Both the position numbers and the translations under genes were made by a program. The notes below the pieces were generated by a model. It made no database searches. It was not told the origin of the DNA and worked only from the letters and a program-made list of their open reading frames with translations. From Hymenobacter arizonensis (GTDB lineage: Bacteria; Bacteroidota; Bacteroidia; Cytophagales; Hymenobacteraceae), in contig NZ_FOXS01000002.1 in the NCBI RefSeq assembly GCF_900115775.1, positions 1,085,129-1,149,128 of the forward strand: a stretch of 64,000 bases of DNA, in the 5' to 3' direction. Each line of letters begins with the position of its first letter. Within the stretch, counting starts at the first letter, position 1. Below, in pieces: positions 8,594 through 17,134 of the stretch.

Positions 8594-9055
8594 ATGCTAA
8601 AAGACACCATCGACGCCGCCATCAAGCAAGCCATGCTGGCCAAAGACAAAGTGCGCCTGACTACCCTGCGCAGCATCAAATCGCAGATTATGCTGGCCGA
8701 AACCGCCGAAGGCTCCCACGGTGCAGCTCTCACTCCTGAGGCCGAGCTCAAGCTCCTCAACAAGGCCGCCAAGCAGCGCCGCGACGCAGCTGCCATCTAC
8801 AAAGAGCAGTTTCGCTCCGAGCTGGAAGAAAACGAGCTGGCCGAATTGGCTATCATCGAAGAATTTTTGCCTGCCCAGCTCTCCGATGCCGATTTAGTTG
8901 AGCGCTTGGTGCACATCATCCAGCGTGTAGGAGCCCAAGGCCCTTCCGATTTGGGCAAGGTGATGGGCGTAGCCGCTCGCGAGCTGTCTGGCCAAGCCGA
9001 CGGCAAGCGCATCTCCGACGTTATCAACCACTTGCTCAACAATACCAACTTGTAA
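8594..9055 (+). CDS. GatB/YqeY domain protein
   Basis: A 153-residue protein matching the YqeY family throughout: an N-terminal helical part (LKDTIDAAIKQAMLAKDK, LRSIKSQIMLAE) and a C-terminal domain with EEFLPAQLSDADL and DLGKVMGV. The C-terminal domain resembles the tRNA-binding tail of GatB, so a role in tRNA or amidotransferase biology is suspected but unproven. ATG 8594 (MLKDTI) is selected since the 47-residue upstream extension is Ser/His-rich and unlike the family. The cvpA gene follows 90 bases later. Confidence 0.9.
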   Translation: MLKDTIDAAIKQAMLAKDKVRLTTLRSIKSQIMLAETAEGSHGAALTPEAELKLLNKAAKQRRDAAAIYKEQFRSELEENELAELAIIEEFLPAQLSDADLVERLVHIIQRVGAQGPSDLGKVMGVAARELSGQADGKRISDVINHLLNNTNL

Positions 9056-9145
9056 GGGCTACCTGTTTGCTTCGCTGATGTGCAGCGCGTTTTGTAACCC
9101 GCTTTATAGGCGCATCGGCGAAGCAACTAGGCAGTAAGCTACTAT

Positions 9146-9685
9146 ATGACGGCCCTCGATATCCTGCTCTTGCTTCCGCTCGGTATCGGGGCGGTAAAAG
9201 GTTTTCGGCGCGGGTTGGTGCTGGAAGTCGTTTCGCTGGTGGCCTTTGTTTTGGCCGTTGTGGGCGGATTGAGCCTGTTATCAGCGGCTGTGCCGCTGGT
9301 GCGCCACTACGTGGGCAGCGCTTATGGCTTGTTGCCGTTACTGTCGTTCGCGTTAGTCTTCATAGCCATCATGTGGGGCGTGCACCTGCTCGGCGGCTTA
9401 CTCAAAACGGCCGTTCATCTCACCCCGCTCGGCGTGCTCGACAATATTCTGGGCGGGGCTGCTGGCGTTGTTAAGTGGGTGTTGGGCCTGAGTTTGTTGC
9501 TGCACGGCACACGGTTGGCCGGGTTGCACCTGCTGTCGCCCACCCTCATGGCCGACTCGCAGGTGCTGCCCATTGTGCAGCAAGCCACTCCGCTGGCTCT
9601 GCAGCTCACGGGCTATGTGCTGCCCATTGCTCAGGATTTGTTGGCAAAGATTAAAGCCGCGTTTGGCGTGAATTATAAAATTTGA
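9146..9685 (+). CDS. CvpA family membrane protein
   Basis: A 179-residue inner-membrane protein with four hydrophobic segments (about 4-22, 28-52, 62-85, 102-122). It opens with ALDILLLLPLGIGAVKGFRRG, the typical start of CvpA-like proteins, which are linked to colicin V production and envelope stress tolerance in enterics. Its stop codon overlaps the open frame of the next gene, so cotranscription with the amidotransferase gene is likely. Function in this organism is not known. Confidence 0.85.
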   Translation: MTALDILLLLPLGIGAVKGFRRGLVLEVVSLVAFVLAVVGGLSLLSAAVPLVRHYVGSAYGLLPLLSFALVFIAIMWGVHLLGGLLKTAVHLTPLGVLDNILGGAAGVVKWVLGLSLLLHGTRLAGLHLLSPTLMADSQVLPIVQQATPLALQLTGYVLPIAQDLLAKIKAAFGVNYKI

Positions 9686-9735
9686 GTGTTGCCATTGTTG
9701 CCCCGGCCTCAACATTCAACCCTCAACAACTCAAC

Positions 9736-10377
9736 GTGCGCCTGCTGCTGCTCGATAACTTCGATTCTTTCACCTTCACGCTGGCCGATTACCTGCGCCA
9801 GCTGGGAGCCGAAGTGCTGGTACGTCGCAACGACGTGCCCCTGCACGAGCTGCAGGCTCTGAGGTTTGAGGGCATCGTGCTGTCTCCCGGGCCAGGAGCA
9901 CCCGCGCAGGCCGGAGTGATGCCAGCCGTTATCCAGGCTTATCACCAGCACGTGCCCATGCTGGGCGTGTGCCTGGGCCACCAAGCGTTGGGCGAGTTCT
10001 TTGGCGCCACCATCACGCGAGCGGCCCGGCCCATGCACGGCAAAGTAGCTGAGATGCGCTGCGAGGCCGATGGAACCCTTTTTGCGGGGCTTCCGGCTAC
10101 GCAGTTGGTCACTCGCTACCATTCCCTCATCGTCAGCGAACCCTTGCCGGCGCAGGTGCTGCCCCTAGCCCGCACCACCGGCCCCAACCCCGAGCTAATG
10201 GCCCTGCGCCACCGCACATTGCCGCTCTACGGCGTCCAGTTTCACCCCGAAGCCCTGCTTACCCCGCACGGCCTGGCAATTTTGGCCAATTGGCTCCGTT
10301 GTTGTATCATTGCCAAAACGCCGGGAATTGACGAGAAACGAGATGGAATTGCGCCGCCAGCACCAGCAAGGGTATGA
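9736..10377 (+). CDS. Glutamine amidotransferase, PabA/TrpG type
   Basis: A 213-residue class I glutamine amidotransferase that would release ammonia for anthranilate or aminodeoxychorismate synthase. Motifs are LLLDNFDSFTFTLADYL at the start, the oxyanion strand LSPGPGAP, the nucleophile Cys in GVCLGHQALGEFFG and the His-Glu pair in GVQFHPEALL. GTG at 9736 gives the canonical MRLLLLDNFDSF start; earlier starts overlap cvpA and add an unrelated peptide. No TrpE or PabB partner is next to it, so the folate versus tryptophan assignment is open; the isolated position and PabA-like opening favour folate. The 3' end overlaps the following hydrolase gene by 35 bases. Confidence 0.9.
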   Translation: MRLLLLDNFDSFTFTLADYLRQLGAEVLVRRNDVPLHELQALRFEGIVLSPGPGAPAQAGVMPAVIQAYHQHVPMLGVCLGHQALGEFFGATITRAARPMHGKVAEMRCEADGTLFAGLPATQLVTRYHSLIVSEPLPAQVLPLARTTGPNPELMALRHRTLPLYGVQFHPEALLTPHGLAILANWLRCCIIAKTPGIDEKRDGIAPPAPARV

Positions 10378-11125
10378 ATACGTAGACGAAGGCCAAGGCC
10401 CGGTGCTGCTGCTGTTGCACGGCCTGTTTGGTGCCCTCAGCAACTGGCAAGACGTGGTACAGGAGTTTGCGCCCGACCATCGCGTCATCATTCCCCTACT
10501 GCCTATTTATGACATGCCCCTGACCCAGGCCGGCGTGCCGGGCTTGGTAGCGTACGTCGAGGGCTTTGTGGCTACCATGGGCCTCCCTGCCGATTTTACG
10601 GTACTAGGTAACTCTCTGGGCGGCCACATCGCCTTGGTTTATACCCTCAAGAATGCCGAGCGGGTCAACCGCTTGGTGCTCACGGGCAGCAGCGGCTTGT
10701 TTGAAAACAGCATGGGCGCTTCGTTTCCCAAGCGCGGCAACTATGCTTATGTGCAGGAGCGGGTCGGCTTTACCTTCTACGACCCCACCGTGGCCACCCA
10801 GGAACTGGTAGACGAAGTCTTCAACGTGACCAATTCCAACTCCAAGTGCCTGCGCATCATCGCCATTGCCCGCTCCGCCCAGCGGCACAACCTGAGCAAG
10901 GAGCTAACCAGAATTGAGGTGCCCGTGCTGCTAGTGTGGGGGCTGAACGATACTATCACTCCGCCACCCGTTGCGCACGAATTTGCACGGTTATTGCCTA
11001 ATGCCGAACTGCGCTTCCTCGACCATTGTTGCCACGCTCCCATGATGGAGCGGCCCGCGGGCTTCAATGCCTACTTGCGCCGGTTTTTGCGTACTACCGA
11101 AACAGCCCCGGCCCTGGCTAGTTAA
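10343..11125 (+). CDS. Alpha/beta hydrolase
   Basis: A 260-residue cytoplasmic alpha/beta hydrolase. It shows the oxyanion HGLFGALSNW, the nucleophile elbow GNSLGGH, the acid in VWGLNDTITPP and the catalytic His in DHCCHAPMMERP. Substrate cannot be inferred; the fold is shared by esterases, C-C hydrolases and MenH-like enzymes. It overlaps the amidotransferase gene by 35 bases, which implies cotranscription. ATG 10343 (MELRRQHQQG) is favoured over a start 11 codons earlier because of the family alignment. Confidence 0.88.
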   Translation: MELRRQHQQGYEYVDEGQGPVLLLLHGLFGALSNWQDVVQEFAPDHRVIIPLLPIYDMPLTQAGVPGLVAYVEGFVATMGLPADFTVLGNSLGGHIALVYTLKNAERVNRLVLTGSSGLFENSMGASFPKRGNYAYVQERVGFTFYDPTVATQELVDEVFNVTNSNSKCLRIIAIARSAQRHNLSKELTRIEVPVLLVWGLNDTITPPPVAHEFARLLPNAELRFLDHCCHAPMMERPAGFNAYLRRFLRTTETAPALAS

Positions 11126-11259
11126 GTTCTGGTTATCATTCTGCCGGCTCAGTTGTTGTTCACTACTTTACCACCTATTCCAAGGGTGCTAATGCCTTTC
11201 CACTATCCTTCCACCAAGCCATTACCTATCCCTTCGCCGCTCATAAACTAATTTAGAAT

Positions 11260-11934
11260 ATGCCCGCCCTGCTCGCCGAAGACTTACTCAACGAAATGAT
11301 TCCGCCCTTGAAAGGCACCGATTCGGCGGGCAAAGCAGCGCGCTGGCTCGATGAATTTCACGTGGCCCAACTGCCCGTGCTTGACAACCGCGTTTACCGC
11401 GGCCTCGTCACCGAAGCCGACCTGGCCGACTTCGACAACCCCGAAGCGCTGCTTTCGGAGCTTCCCCTCGGCTACGCCGAAGCCTTCGTGCGCCCCGACC
11501 AACACTTTTATCGGGTGATGGAATTGGCCATCGAAAATAAAATTCAGCTCGTGCCCGTGGTTGATGAGCGCCACGAGTATGCCGGGGTTGTGACCATTGC
11601 CGATGCCCTAGCTGCTTTTGGGCAGCAGCCTGCCGGTGGCCAAGGCGGCATCATTGTGCTCACGATGGAGGAGCGGGACTATTCCCTCACTCAAATTAGC
11701 CGCTACGTCGAAGAAAACAATGCCAAAATCGTCAGTGCCCTCGTGGCGCAGGACGAAGTCGACCCCTACCGCATCCGCCTTACCCTCAAGCTGAATACCG
11801 ATAACTTAGCCCGCATCACGGCTACCCTCGAGCGTTTTGGGTACGTGGTAACCGCTCAGTTCAATGGCAATGCGGTGGCCAGCGAAGACGAGCAGGAGCG
11901 CTACGACGCCCTCTTGCGGTATTTGAATGTCTAG
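11260..11934 (+). CDS. CBS-domain protein with ACT-like C-terminus
   Basis: A 224-residue protein with a CBS pair in about residues 1-125 (ARWLDEFHVAQLPVLDN and IENKIQLVPVVDERHEYAGVVTIADAL) and a C-terminal domain of about 80 residues that looks ACT-like (GGIIVLTMEERDYSLTQISRYVEEN). CBS pairs usually bind adenosyl ligands and act as sensors. It is the first gene of the envelope cluster with the barrel protein and nadK, an arrangement I recall as common in Bacteroidota, and the next gene starts six bases after its stop. Ligand and role are not known. Confidence 0.87.
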   Translation: MPALLAEDLLNEMIPPLKGTDSAGKAARWLDEFHVAQLPVLDNRVYRGLVTEADLADFDNPEALLSELPLGYAEAFVRPDQHFYRVMELAIENKIQLVPVVDERHEYAGVVTIADALAAFGQQPAGGQGGIIVLTMEERDYSLTQISRYVEENNAKIVSALVAQDEVDPYRIRLTLKLNTDNLARITATLERFGYVVTAQFNGNAVASEDEQERYDALLRYLNV

Positions 11935-11940
11935 CGCCGG

Positions 11941-13401
11941 GTGCTAAAAGGTTTATTGACGTTGTGGGTGTTTCTGGCCAGCACTGGCCTGAGCCTTGCT
12001 CAGGACGCTGATACGCTAGCCCGTCCCCTGCGTCCCACTGTGGTGCCAGCAGATACGCTGGTCCGGGTTGTTCCCTGCCCAGGCGTAGAGCGTGCTGCGG
12101 TTAGCACCATCCTCTTTGCCGGCAATAGCGTTACCAAAGAGCGCATTCTTCGCGCTGAGTTGGATTTCCGGGAAGGCGACACCCTAATGTTGGCTGATTT
12201 GAGTGCCCGGCTTGAAGCCAACCGCAGTCGGTTATTCAACCTGCAGCTGTTCCATGCAGTGGTAGCTCAGGCCAGCTGTGCCAGCGGCAGACTCATTGTC
12301 GTTTTTGGCGTTCAGGAGCGCTGGTACACGTTCCCCGTACCCATCTTTTCCTTGGCCGACCGTAATCTGCGCTCATGGAGCGAGCGTCCGGACCGTTGGC
12401 GCCGAGTCGATTATGGCGTACACGTAGTGCGCAGCAACTTTCGCGGGCGCAACGAGCAAATCATCGCCAACCTGCAACTGGGCTTCAATCGCAAGTACGA
12501 GCTGTTTTACGAAGCCCCCGGGCTGGGCACTCACCGCCGCATTGGTTTCGGAGCAGGAGCCTCGTTTTACCAAAGCCGCACCCTTGACTACGTCACCCGT
12601 ACCGACCGCTTGGTGGCATTGCGAGCCGAGCAAGGCTTTCCCATACAGCGGTTCTATGCTACCGCGGGCCTACGTTTCCGCCATACCGTTCAGTTTCTGA
12701 CAGCACTCGATGCCTCTTATCACCGCGAGCAAATCAACGATTCTGTCAACTTTTACAACCCCAACTACTACCAGGGCCGTACCCAGCGCGAGTTCCTCGA
12801 CCTCACCCTGACCAGCACTCGCAACCAGCGCAATACGTTTGCTTACCCGCTCACGGGGCAGTATGCTCAGGCCCGGCTCACGCACCGCGTTTTCCTGGAC
12901 AATACTACCCCCAGCCTTACCACTCTACGGCTTAAGTATGCCCGTTACGTGCCACTGGGCCGCGAGTTTTACTACGCGGCAGGGGTCAGCGGCCAAGCCC
13001 GCCTCACCCGCCATTTGGCCTATGCCGATTCGCGGGCTCTAGGCTACGAAGACTTGGTGCGGGGCTACGACGAGTACGTAATTGACGGCCGCCACTATGG
13101 ACTGTTGCAGCAAGGACTCTCTTATCGCCTGTTCCATCCCGAGCCGGTTCGGCTGCCATCGGTCAGCAACGCGAAAATCAACACCATCCCTTTAGCCGTC
13201 TACCTGAATATCTTTGCCGATGCGGGCTACGTAGTCAGCTCTAATGTTTTACCCGAAAACCGCCTTCCTAACCACTTCCTCAGCGCTATTGGTCTTGGCC
13301 TGCACCTTGTCACGTACTACGACCGGGTATTTACCGCCGAGTATACCTTGAACGGACTGGGCCAAACCGGTTATTTCTTCCGAGCCGAATTCCCGATTTA
13401 A
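11941..13401 (+). CDS. BamA/TamA-like outer-membrane protein with POTRA
   Basis: A 486-residue protein that starts with GTG and a signal peptide (MLKGLLTLWVFLASTGLSLA, cleaved before QDADT). Residues about 50-125 form one POTRA-like domain (ISTILFAGNSVTKERILRAEL is typical). The rest is rich in alternating aromatic strands (about 140-486) and ends in Phe-Pro-Ile after an aromatic strand, consistent with an Omp85-family beta-barrel. It is smaller than the BamA later in this cluster, which has several POTRA domains. It probably supports outer-membrane protein or lipid transport, but the exact role is unknown. It sits six bases after the CBS gene. Confidence 0.82.
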   Translation: MLKGLLTLWVFLASTGLSLAQDADTLARPLRPTVVPADTLVRVVPCPGVERAAVSTILFAGNSVTKERILRAELDFREGDTLMLADLSARLEANRSRLFNLQLFHAVVAQASCASGRLIVVFGVQERWYTFPVPIFSLADRNLRSWSERPDRWRRVDYGVHVVRSNFRGRNEQIIANLQLGFNRKYELFYEAPGLGTHRRIGFGAGASFYQSRTLDYVTRTDRLVALRAEQGFPIQRFYATAGLRFRHTVQFLTALDASYHREQINDSVNFYNPNYYQGRTQREFLDLTLTSTRNQRNTFAYPLTGQYAQARLTHRVFLDNTTPSLTTLRLKYARYVPLGREFYYAAGVSGQARLTRHLAYADSRALGYEDLVRGYDEYVIDGRHYGLLQQGLSYRLFHPEPVRLPSVSNAKINTIPLAVYLNIFADAGYVVSSNVLPENRLPNHFLSAIGLGLHLVTYYDRVFTAEYTLNGLGQTGYFFRAEFPI

Positions 13402-13480
13402 CAGTCTTGCCGCGCTCGGTTAGTTATTTATTTGTTACGTAATAGTCCTTTCCATTACGTAATCTGCTTTCCTTATCTGC

Positions 13481-14374
13481 ATGAAAATCGCCATTCTCGG
13501 CAAGCCTTTCGACGACGAAGCCGCTCCGGCTATCCAGGCATTGTTCGATGACTTGGCCGCTCGCCGGGCCGAGGTGCGCATTGGCGAAGCCTATAGGGTC
13601 TTCCTTAGCAACCGCATTCGCCTGCCCGAAGGCACCACCGAGTTTCGCCGTGGCGACTCGCTACGTGGCGTGCAGTTCGTGCTCAGCATTGGCGGCGACG
13701 GCACCCTCCTGGACACGGTTACTTATGTGGGCAGCCTCCAGATTCCAATTTTAGGCATTCACACCGGGCGGCTTGGCTTCCTGGCCACCATCACCCCCGA
13801 CCGCATTGCCCAGGCCATCGATGCGCTCTACAAGGGCCACTTCAACATCGAAGAACGGAGCCTGATTCGTGTCGACACCGACCCGGACGTATTTGGCAGC
13901 CTCAACTTTGGCTTGAACGAATTCAGCGTGCTCAAGCGCGACACTTCGTCCATGATTGTCGTGCACACCTATATCGACGGGGAATACCTCAACTCCTATT
14001 GGGCCGATGGCTTGGTCGTGGCCACGCCCACTGGTTCCACTGGGTACTCATTGAGCTGCGGAGGGCCCGTTATGCTGCCGCAGACCAACAATTTTATCAT
14101 TGCCCCCGTATGCCCCCACAATTTGAATGTGCGCCCTCTCGTGGTGTCAGACCAGAGTGTGATTTCCTTTGAAATTGAAGGACGAAGTACGAGCTATATG
14201 CTGGCCCTTGATTCACGCTCCCTGCCCGTAGAAGCCTCCGTTCAAATTGCCGTCCGCCGTGAAACGTTCAATGCGCGCTTGGTTAAGCTCAACCATGTCA
14301 ACTTTCTCAGTACCTTGCGCAGTAAGCTCAATTGGGGCCTTGACCGCCGAAATCCAGCCGGTATACAATTGTAA
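13481..14374 (+). CDS. nadK: NAD kinase
   Basis: A 297-residue NAD(+) kinase that makes NADP(+) using ATP. The signature GGDGTLLD is at 71-78, followed by the NE motif in NFGLNEFSVLKRD and the loop ATPTGSTGYSLSCGGP. The C-terminal strand domain is complete (HNLNVRPLV). It is 79 bases after the barrel gene and belongs to the same conserved run of genes. No anomaly is seen. Confidence 0.97.
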   Translation: MKIAILGKPFDDEAAPAIQALFDDLAARRAEVRIGEAYRVFLSNRIRLPEGTTEFRRGDSLRGVQFVLSIGGDGTLLDTVTYVGSLQIPILGIHTGRLGFLATITPDRIAQAIDALYKGHFNIEERSLIRVDTDPDVFGSLNFGLNEFSVLKRDTSSMIVVHTYIDGEYLNSYWADGLVVATPTGSTGYSLSCGGPVMLPQTNNFIIAPVCPHNLNVRPLVVSDQSVISFEIEGRSTSYMLALDSRSLPVEASVQIAVRRETFNARLVKLNHVNFLSTLRSKLNWGLDRRNPAGIQL

Positions 14375-14431
14375 CTAGACTATTTCTCGTCTAAAAATTT
14401 TCACAAAGTTTTTTTAGTTCCCGATAACGCC

Positions 14432-14439
14432 TACTTTTG
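14432..14439 (+). promoter_or_regulatory. Promoter -7 box of the DUF6089-uppS-bamA run
   Basis: TACTTTTG is a full match to TAnnTTTG, about 70 bases before the DUF6089 start, in an AT-rich leader after nadK. A good TTG box at the right spacing is not visible. Confidence 0.5.
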
Positions 14440-14512
14440 TCACTGTCTGAAACTGCGCATTATCTGTGCCGCCCATAACAATCGAACTTAGCATCATCAT
14501 TTTTGCTGCCTT

Positions 14513-15421
14513 ATGAAAAATATTTTCACATATTCTACGGCCTTTGTGCTCGGTTTGGCCCTAGTGGCGACGCCGGAAGCAAATGCTCAGCAGTTCAGTA
14601 AGCGGAAACAATATAACTCCGTGGGCTTTAGCCTCAACGCCCTAAACTATTTTGGTGATGTTACCCCAAGCACTAGCTTCGCTAGCTTACGCTTCGGCGC
14701 AACGCGTGTGGGGGCAGGTGTTTCCATCACCCGTCGATTTTATCCTCGTCTCTCAGGCCGTTTTGGCCTTTCTTATGGTCGCATCACCGGCGATGACGCT
14801 TTAGCAGCAGACGAAGCAGGCGCGGACTCTAGGTTCCGGTATAACCGCAACATGAGCTTCCGCAACGATATCCTGGAGGCTTCTGCGGTCGCAGTTTTCG
14901 ACCTGATTGAAAACCGGAACAACTACCTCAAGCGTCCTGACTTTGTACCTTATGTATTCGCCGGCGTTGCAGGCTTCTACCATAATCCGAAAGGCCTTGT
15001 AGGTCCTAACGACTTGGGGTTGAGCGAAGGACAATATATTGCCTTAGCAGACTTGAAGACCGAAGGACAAGCTAGTTCTTATAGCAAGGTTAACGTTTCT
15101 ATTCCTTTCGGTGGTGGTATCCGCTACCGCATCAACCGGAACTTTGATGCTAGCTTGGAAGTTGGCTGGCGCAAAACCTTTACCGATTACATTGATGATG
15201 TAGGTGGCAAATATGCAGGTGCGCAAGCCCTCGCAGGTGGCTCACCCGCGCAACGGTACTTCGGCCGCGAAATCACTAGAAACCGTACGGCATTTCCTGG
15301 GTTCGATGACGCTGGTTCCCAACGTGGCGATGCAGGCAATAGAACCGACTGGTACATCGTTACCGGTGTCACCTTGAACTACATCTTGACTCCCCGCATC
15401 AAGAACCCCAAGTTCCGCTAG
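14513..15421 (+). CDS. DUF6089-like outer-membrane beta-barrel protein
   Basis: A 302-residue secreted protein with a signal peptide (about 1-25, ending ANA before QQFSKR) and a beta-barrel pattern of amphipathic strands. The segments EVGWRKTFTDYIDDVGGKY and DWYIVTGVTLNYIL near the end recall the DUF6089 family, a Bacteroidota outer-membrane protein group found upstream of uppS and bamA. No catalytic motif is visible. The next gene is a diverged tandem paralog with the same strand pattern. The function is unknown; a link to outer-membrane assembly is inferred from neighbours only. Confidence 0.8.
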   Translation: MKNIFTYSTAFVLGLALVATPEANAQQFSKRKQYNSVGFSLNALNYFGDVTPSTSFASLRFGATRVGAGVSITRRFYPRLSGRFGLSYGRITGDDALAADEAGADSRFRYNRNMSFRNDILEASAVAVFDLIENRNNYLKRPDFVPYVFAGVAGFYHNPKGLVGPNDLGLSEGQYIALADLKTEGQASSYSKVNVSIPFGGGIRYRINRNFDASLEVGWRKTFTDYIDDVGGKYAGAQALAGGSPAQRYFGREITRNRTAFPGFDDAGSQRGDAGNRTDWYIVTGVTLNYILTPRIKNPKFR

Positions 15422-15462
15422 CGTACTTTGCTGGCTGATTTTATACCTTACAGTCAGTTTGA

Positions 15463-16245
15463 ATGACAAATTCTGTTTTCCAGAGCGCACTCCTCGTTTG
15501 CCTTATGCAAGCGGGGAGTGCGTTTTTTTGCCCAATTACTAAAGCGCAAACCGCCACTGCTACTGCTACTACCCAAACAACTAGCGAAGTTGGGATTGGC
15601 ATTGGTGCTACCAACTATCGGGGCGAAGTCTCTCCCGAATATCAGTTCCAGAACAATCGGCCGGCGCTCACTGCATTCTACCGCAGAGACGTGTCAGTGC
15701 CTATCACCTTGCGTGGTGGCATAACGGCGGGGTTTCTGCGAGCTGCCGACGACAATGTTGTGGGGGTGAATGGAGGGGTACCACCCTTACAGAACTACCG
15801 GCAGGTTAATACCAAAGGTGGTTTAGTGGAGGCCTCCGCTGTAATGGAATACAACTTTCTAGACTACCGTAATCGGACGGCTAAGATTCACTTCACCCCC
15901 TACTTGTTTGTGGGAGTGGCAGCATTTTATGCCAATACTTCCACCGTGACCAATAACCCGGTTTTGGAAGGCGATTTCAATCGGCAGGGGGCCATGCTGG
16001 GCTTTTCCATACCGGCAGGGGTAGGTTTCAAATATGCGCTGTCGAAACACATCAACCTTGGGTTAGAGACTGGGGTGCGCAAAGCCTTCACCGATAATTT
16101 AGACCACTTGTCGGACCAAGACCCACTTCTGGTAAACCCTCATACTCAAGATTGGTATTATTATAGCGGCATTAGTCTGTCATATACCTTCTACAAAATA
16201 CTGTGCCCTGACCAGTATAAGAAGGATAGTCAGCTGTTAAAGTAG
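15463..16245 (+). CDS. DUF6089-like outer-membrane protein (tandem paralog)
   Basis: A 260-residue paralog of the preceding gene, with shared blocks such as GGLVEASAVMEYNF, FTPYLFVGVAAFY, NLGLETGVRKAFTDNLDHL and DWYYYSGISLSYT. The N-terminal 29 residues look like a signal peptide (ends TKAQ before TATA) but lack the usual positive charges. An intrinsic-terminator-like hairpin with seven T lies inside codons 8-23, so the start region is doubly used. An internal in-frame ATG at 15505 lies in the hairpin loop and would remove most of the signal peptide. I keep the ATG at 15463. It is 41 bases after the first paralog and 133 bases before uppS. Confidence 0.8.
   Translation: MTNSVFQSALLVCLMQAGSAFFCPITKAQTATATATTQTTSEVGIGIGATNYRGEVSPEYQFQNNRPALTAFYRRDVSVPITLRGGITAGFLRAADDNVVGVNGGVPPLQNYRQVNTKGGLVEASAVMEYNFLDYRNRTAKIHFTPYLFVGVAAFYANTSTVTNNPVLEGDFNRQGAMLGFSIPAGVGFKYALSKHINLGLETGVRKAFTDNLDHLSDQDPLLVNPHTQDWYYYSGISLSYTFYKILCPDQYKKDSQLLK
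15486..15529 (+). terminator. Terminator-like hairpin inside the second DUF6089 gene
   Basis: A 16-pair stem (15486-15501 with 15507-15522, two G-T pairs) around a five-base loop, followed by seven T. It fully fits an intrinsic terminator for the upstream paralog but lies within the reading frame of the next gene. Confidence 0.7.
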
Positions 16246-16378
16246 TAGTTACGCCAGAAGCGTATGGCTTATCAGTAAATAGAAGTTTCTGCTTGTCTGC
16301 AGATGCTTGGGAGGTGTTGGCAGCAGCTAAATGCAACCATTTCCGTAACTTGCGTCCTCTTTTAGCGAAACCGCAAAG

Positions 16379-17125
16379 ATGACCGGCAAGGCCGATATTG
16401 ATACTCAAAATATTCCCGCCCACGTGGCCGTTATCATGGATGGTAACGGACGCTGGGCCAAGCAGCGGGGGGGCTTGCGCGTCTTTGGGCACCAAAGCGC
16501 CATTACAGCCGTGCGCGAGACCGTGGAGGAGGCTGCCGAACTCGGCGTGCGTTACCTGACACTGTACGCTTTTTCAACTGAGAACTGGAATCGTCCGGCA
16601 CTCGAGGTGATGGCGTTGATGCAGCTGTTGGTGCATACCATCCGCCAAGAGACGGCTACACTGCTCAAGAACAGCATTCGGTTGGAAGCCATTGGGGACA
16701 TCAGCACGCTGCCGGCCAACTGCCGGCGCGAACTGGCCGAAGCCATGGAACTAACCAAAGCAGGCAACCGCATGACACTGGTGTTGGCCCTGAGCTACAG
16801 TGGGCGCTGGGACTTGACGCAAGCGGCTAAGCGCTTGGCTGCCGATGTAGCCAGTGGCCAGCTTCAGCCTGCGAACATCACCGAGGGTACGATAGCCAAT
16901 TACTTGGTAACGGCTAACATGCCCGACCCGGAATTACTCATTCGAACCAGTGGCGAGCAGCGCATTAGCAACTTTCTGCTGTGGCAGTTAGCTTATACTG
17001 AACTTTACATCACCGATTTGCTGTGGCCTGATTTCCGGAAAGAACATTTTCAGGAAGCTATTCGGGCTTATCAGCGCCGGGAGCGCCGATTCGGTAAAAC
17101 CAGCGAGCAAATCGCTGTATCTTAA
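16379..17125 (+). CDS. uppS: Isoprenyl transferase (undecaprenyl diphosphate synthase)
   Basis: A 248-residue cis-prenyltransferase that extends farnesyl diphosphate to undecaprenyl diphosphate for cell-wall lipid carriers. The catalytic Asp21 is in VAVIMDGNGRWAKQRG; other motifs are YAFSTENWNRP, LIRTSGEQRISNFLLWQLAYTELY and the final RERRFG. The bamA gene begins nine bases after its stop, so the two are cotranscribed, as usual in this phylum. Confidence 0.97.
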   Translation: MTGKADIDTQNIPAHVAVIMDGNGRWAKQRGGLRVFGHQSAITAVRETVEEAAELGVRYLTLYAFSTENWNRPALEVMALMQLLVHTIRQETATLLKNSIRLEAIGDISTLPANCRRELAEAMELTKAGNRMTLVLALSYSGRWDLTQAAKRLAADVASGQLQPANITEGTIANYLVTANMPDPELLIRTSGEQRISNFLLWQLAYTELYITDLLWPDFRKEHFQEAIRAYQRRERRFGKTSEQIAVS

Positions 17126-17134
17126 ATATTTGTA

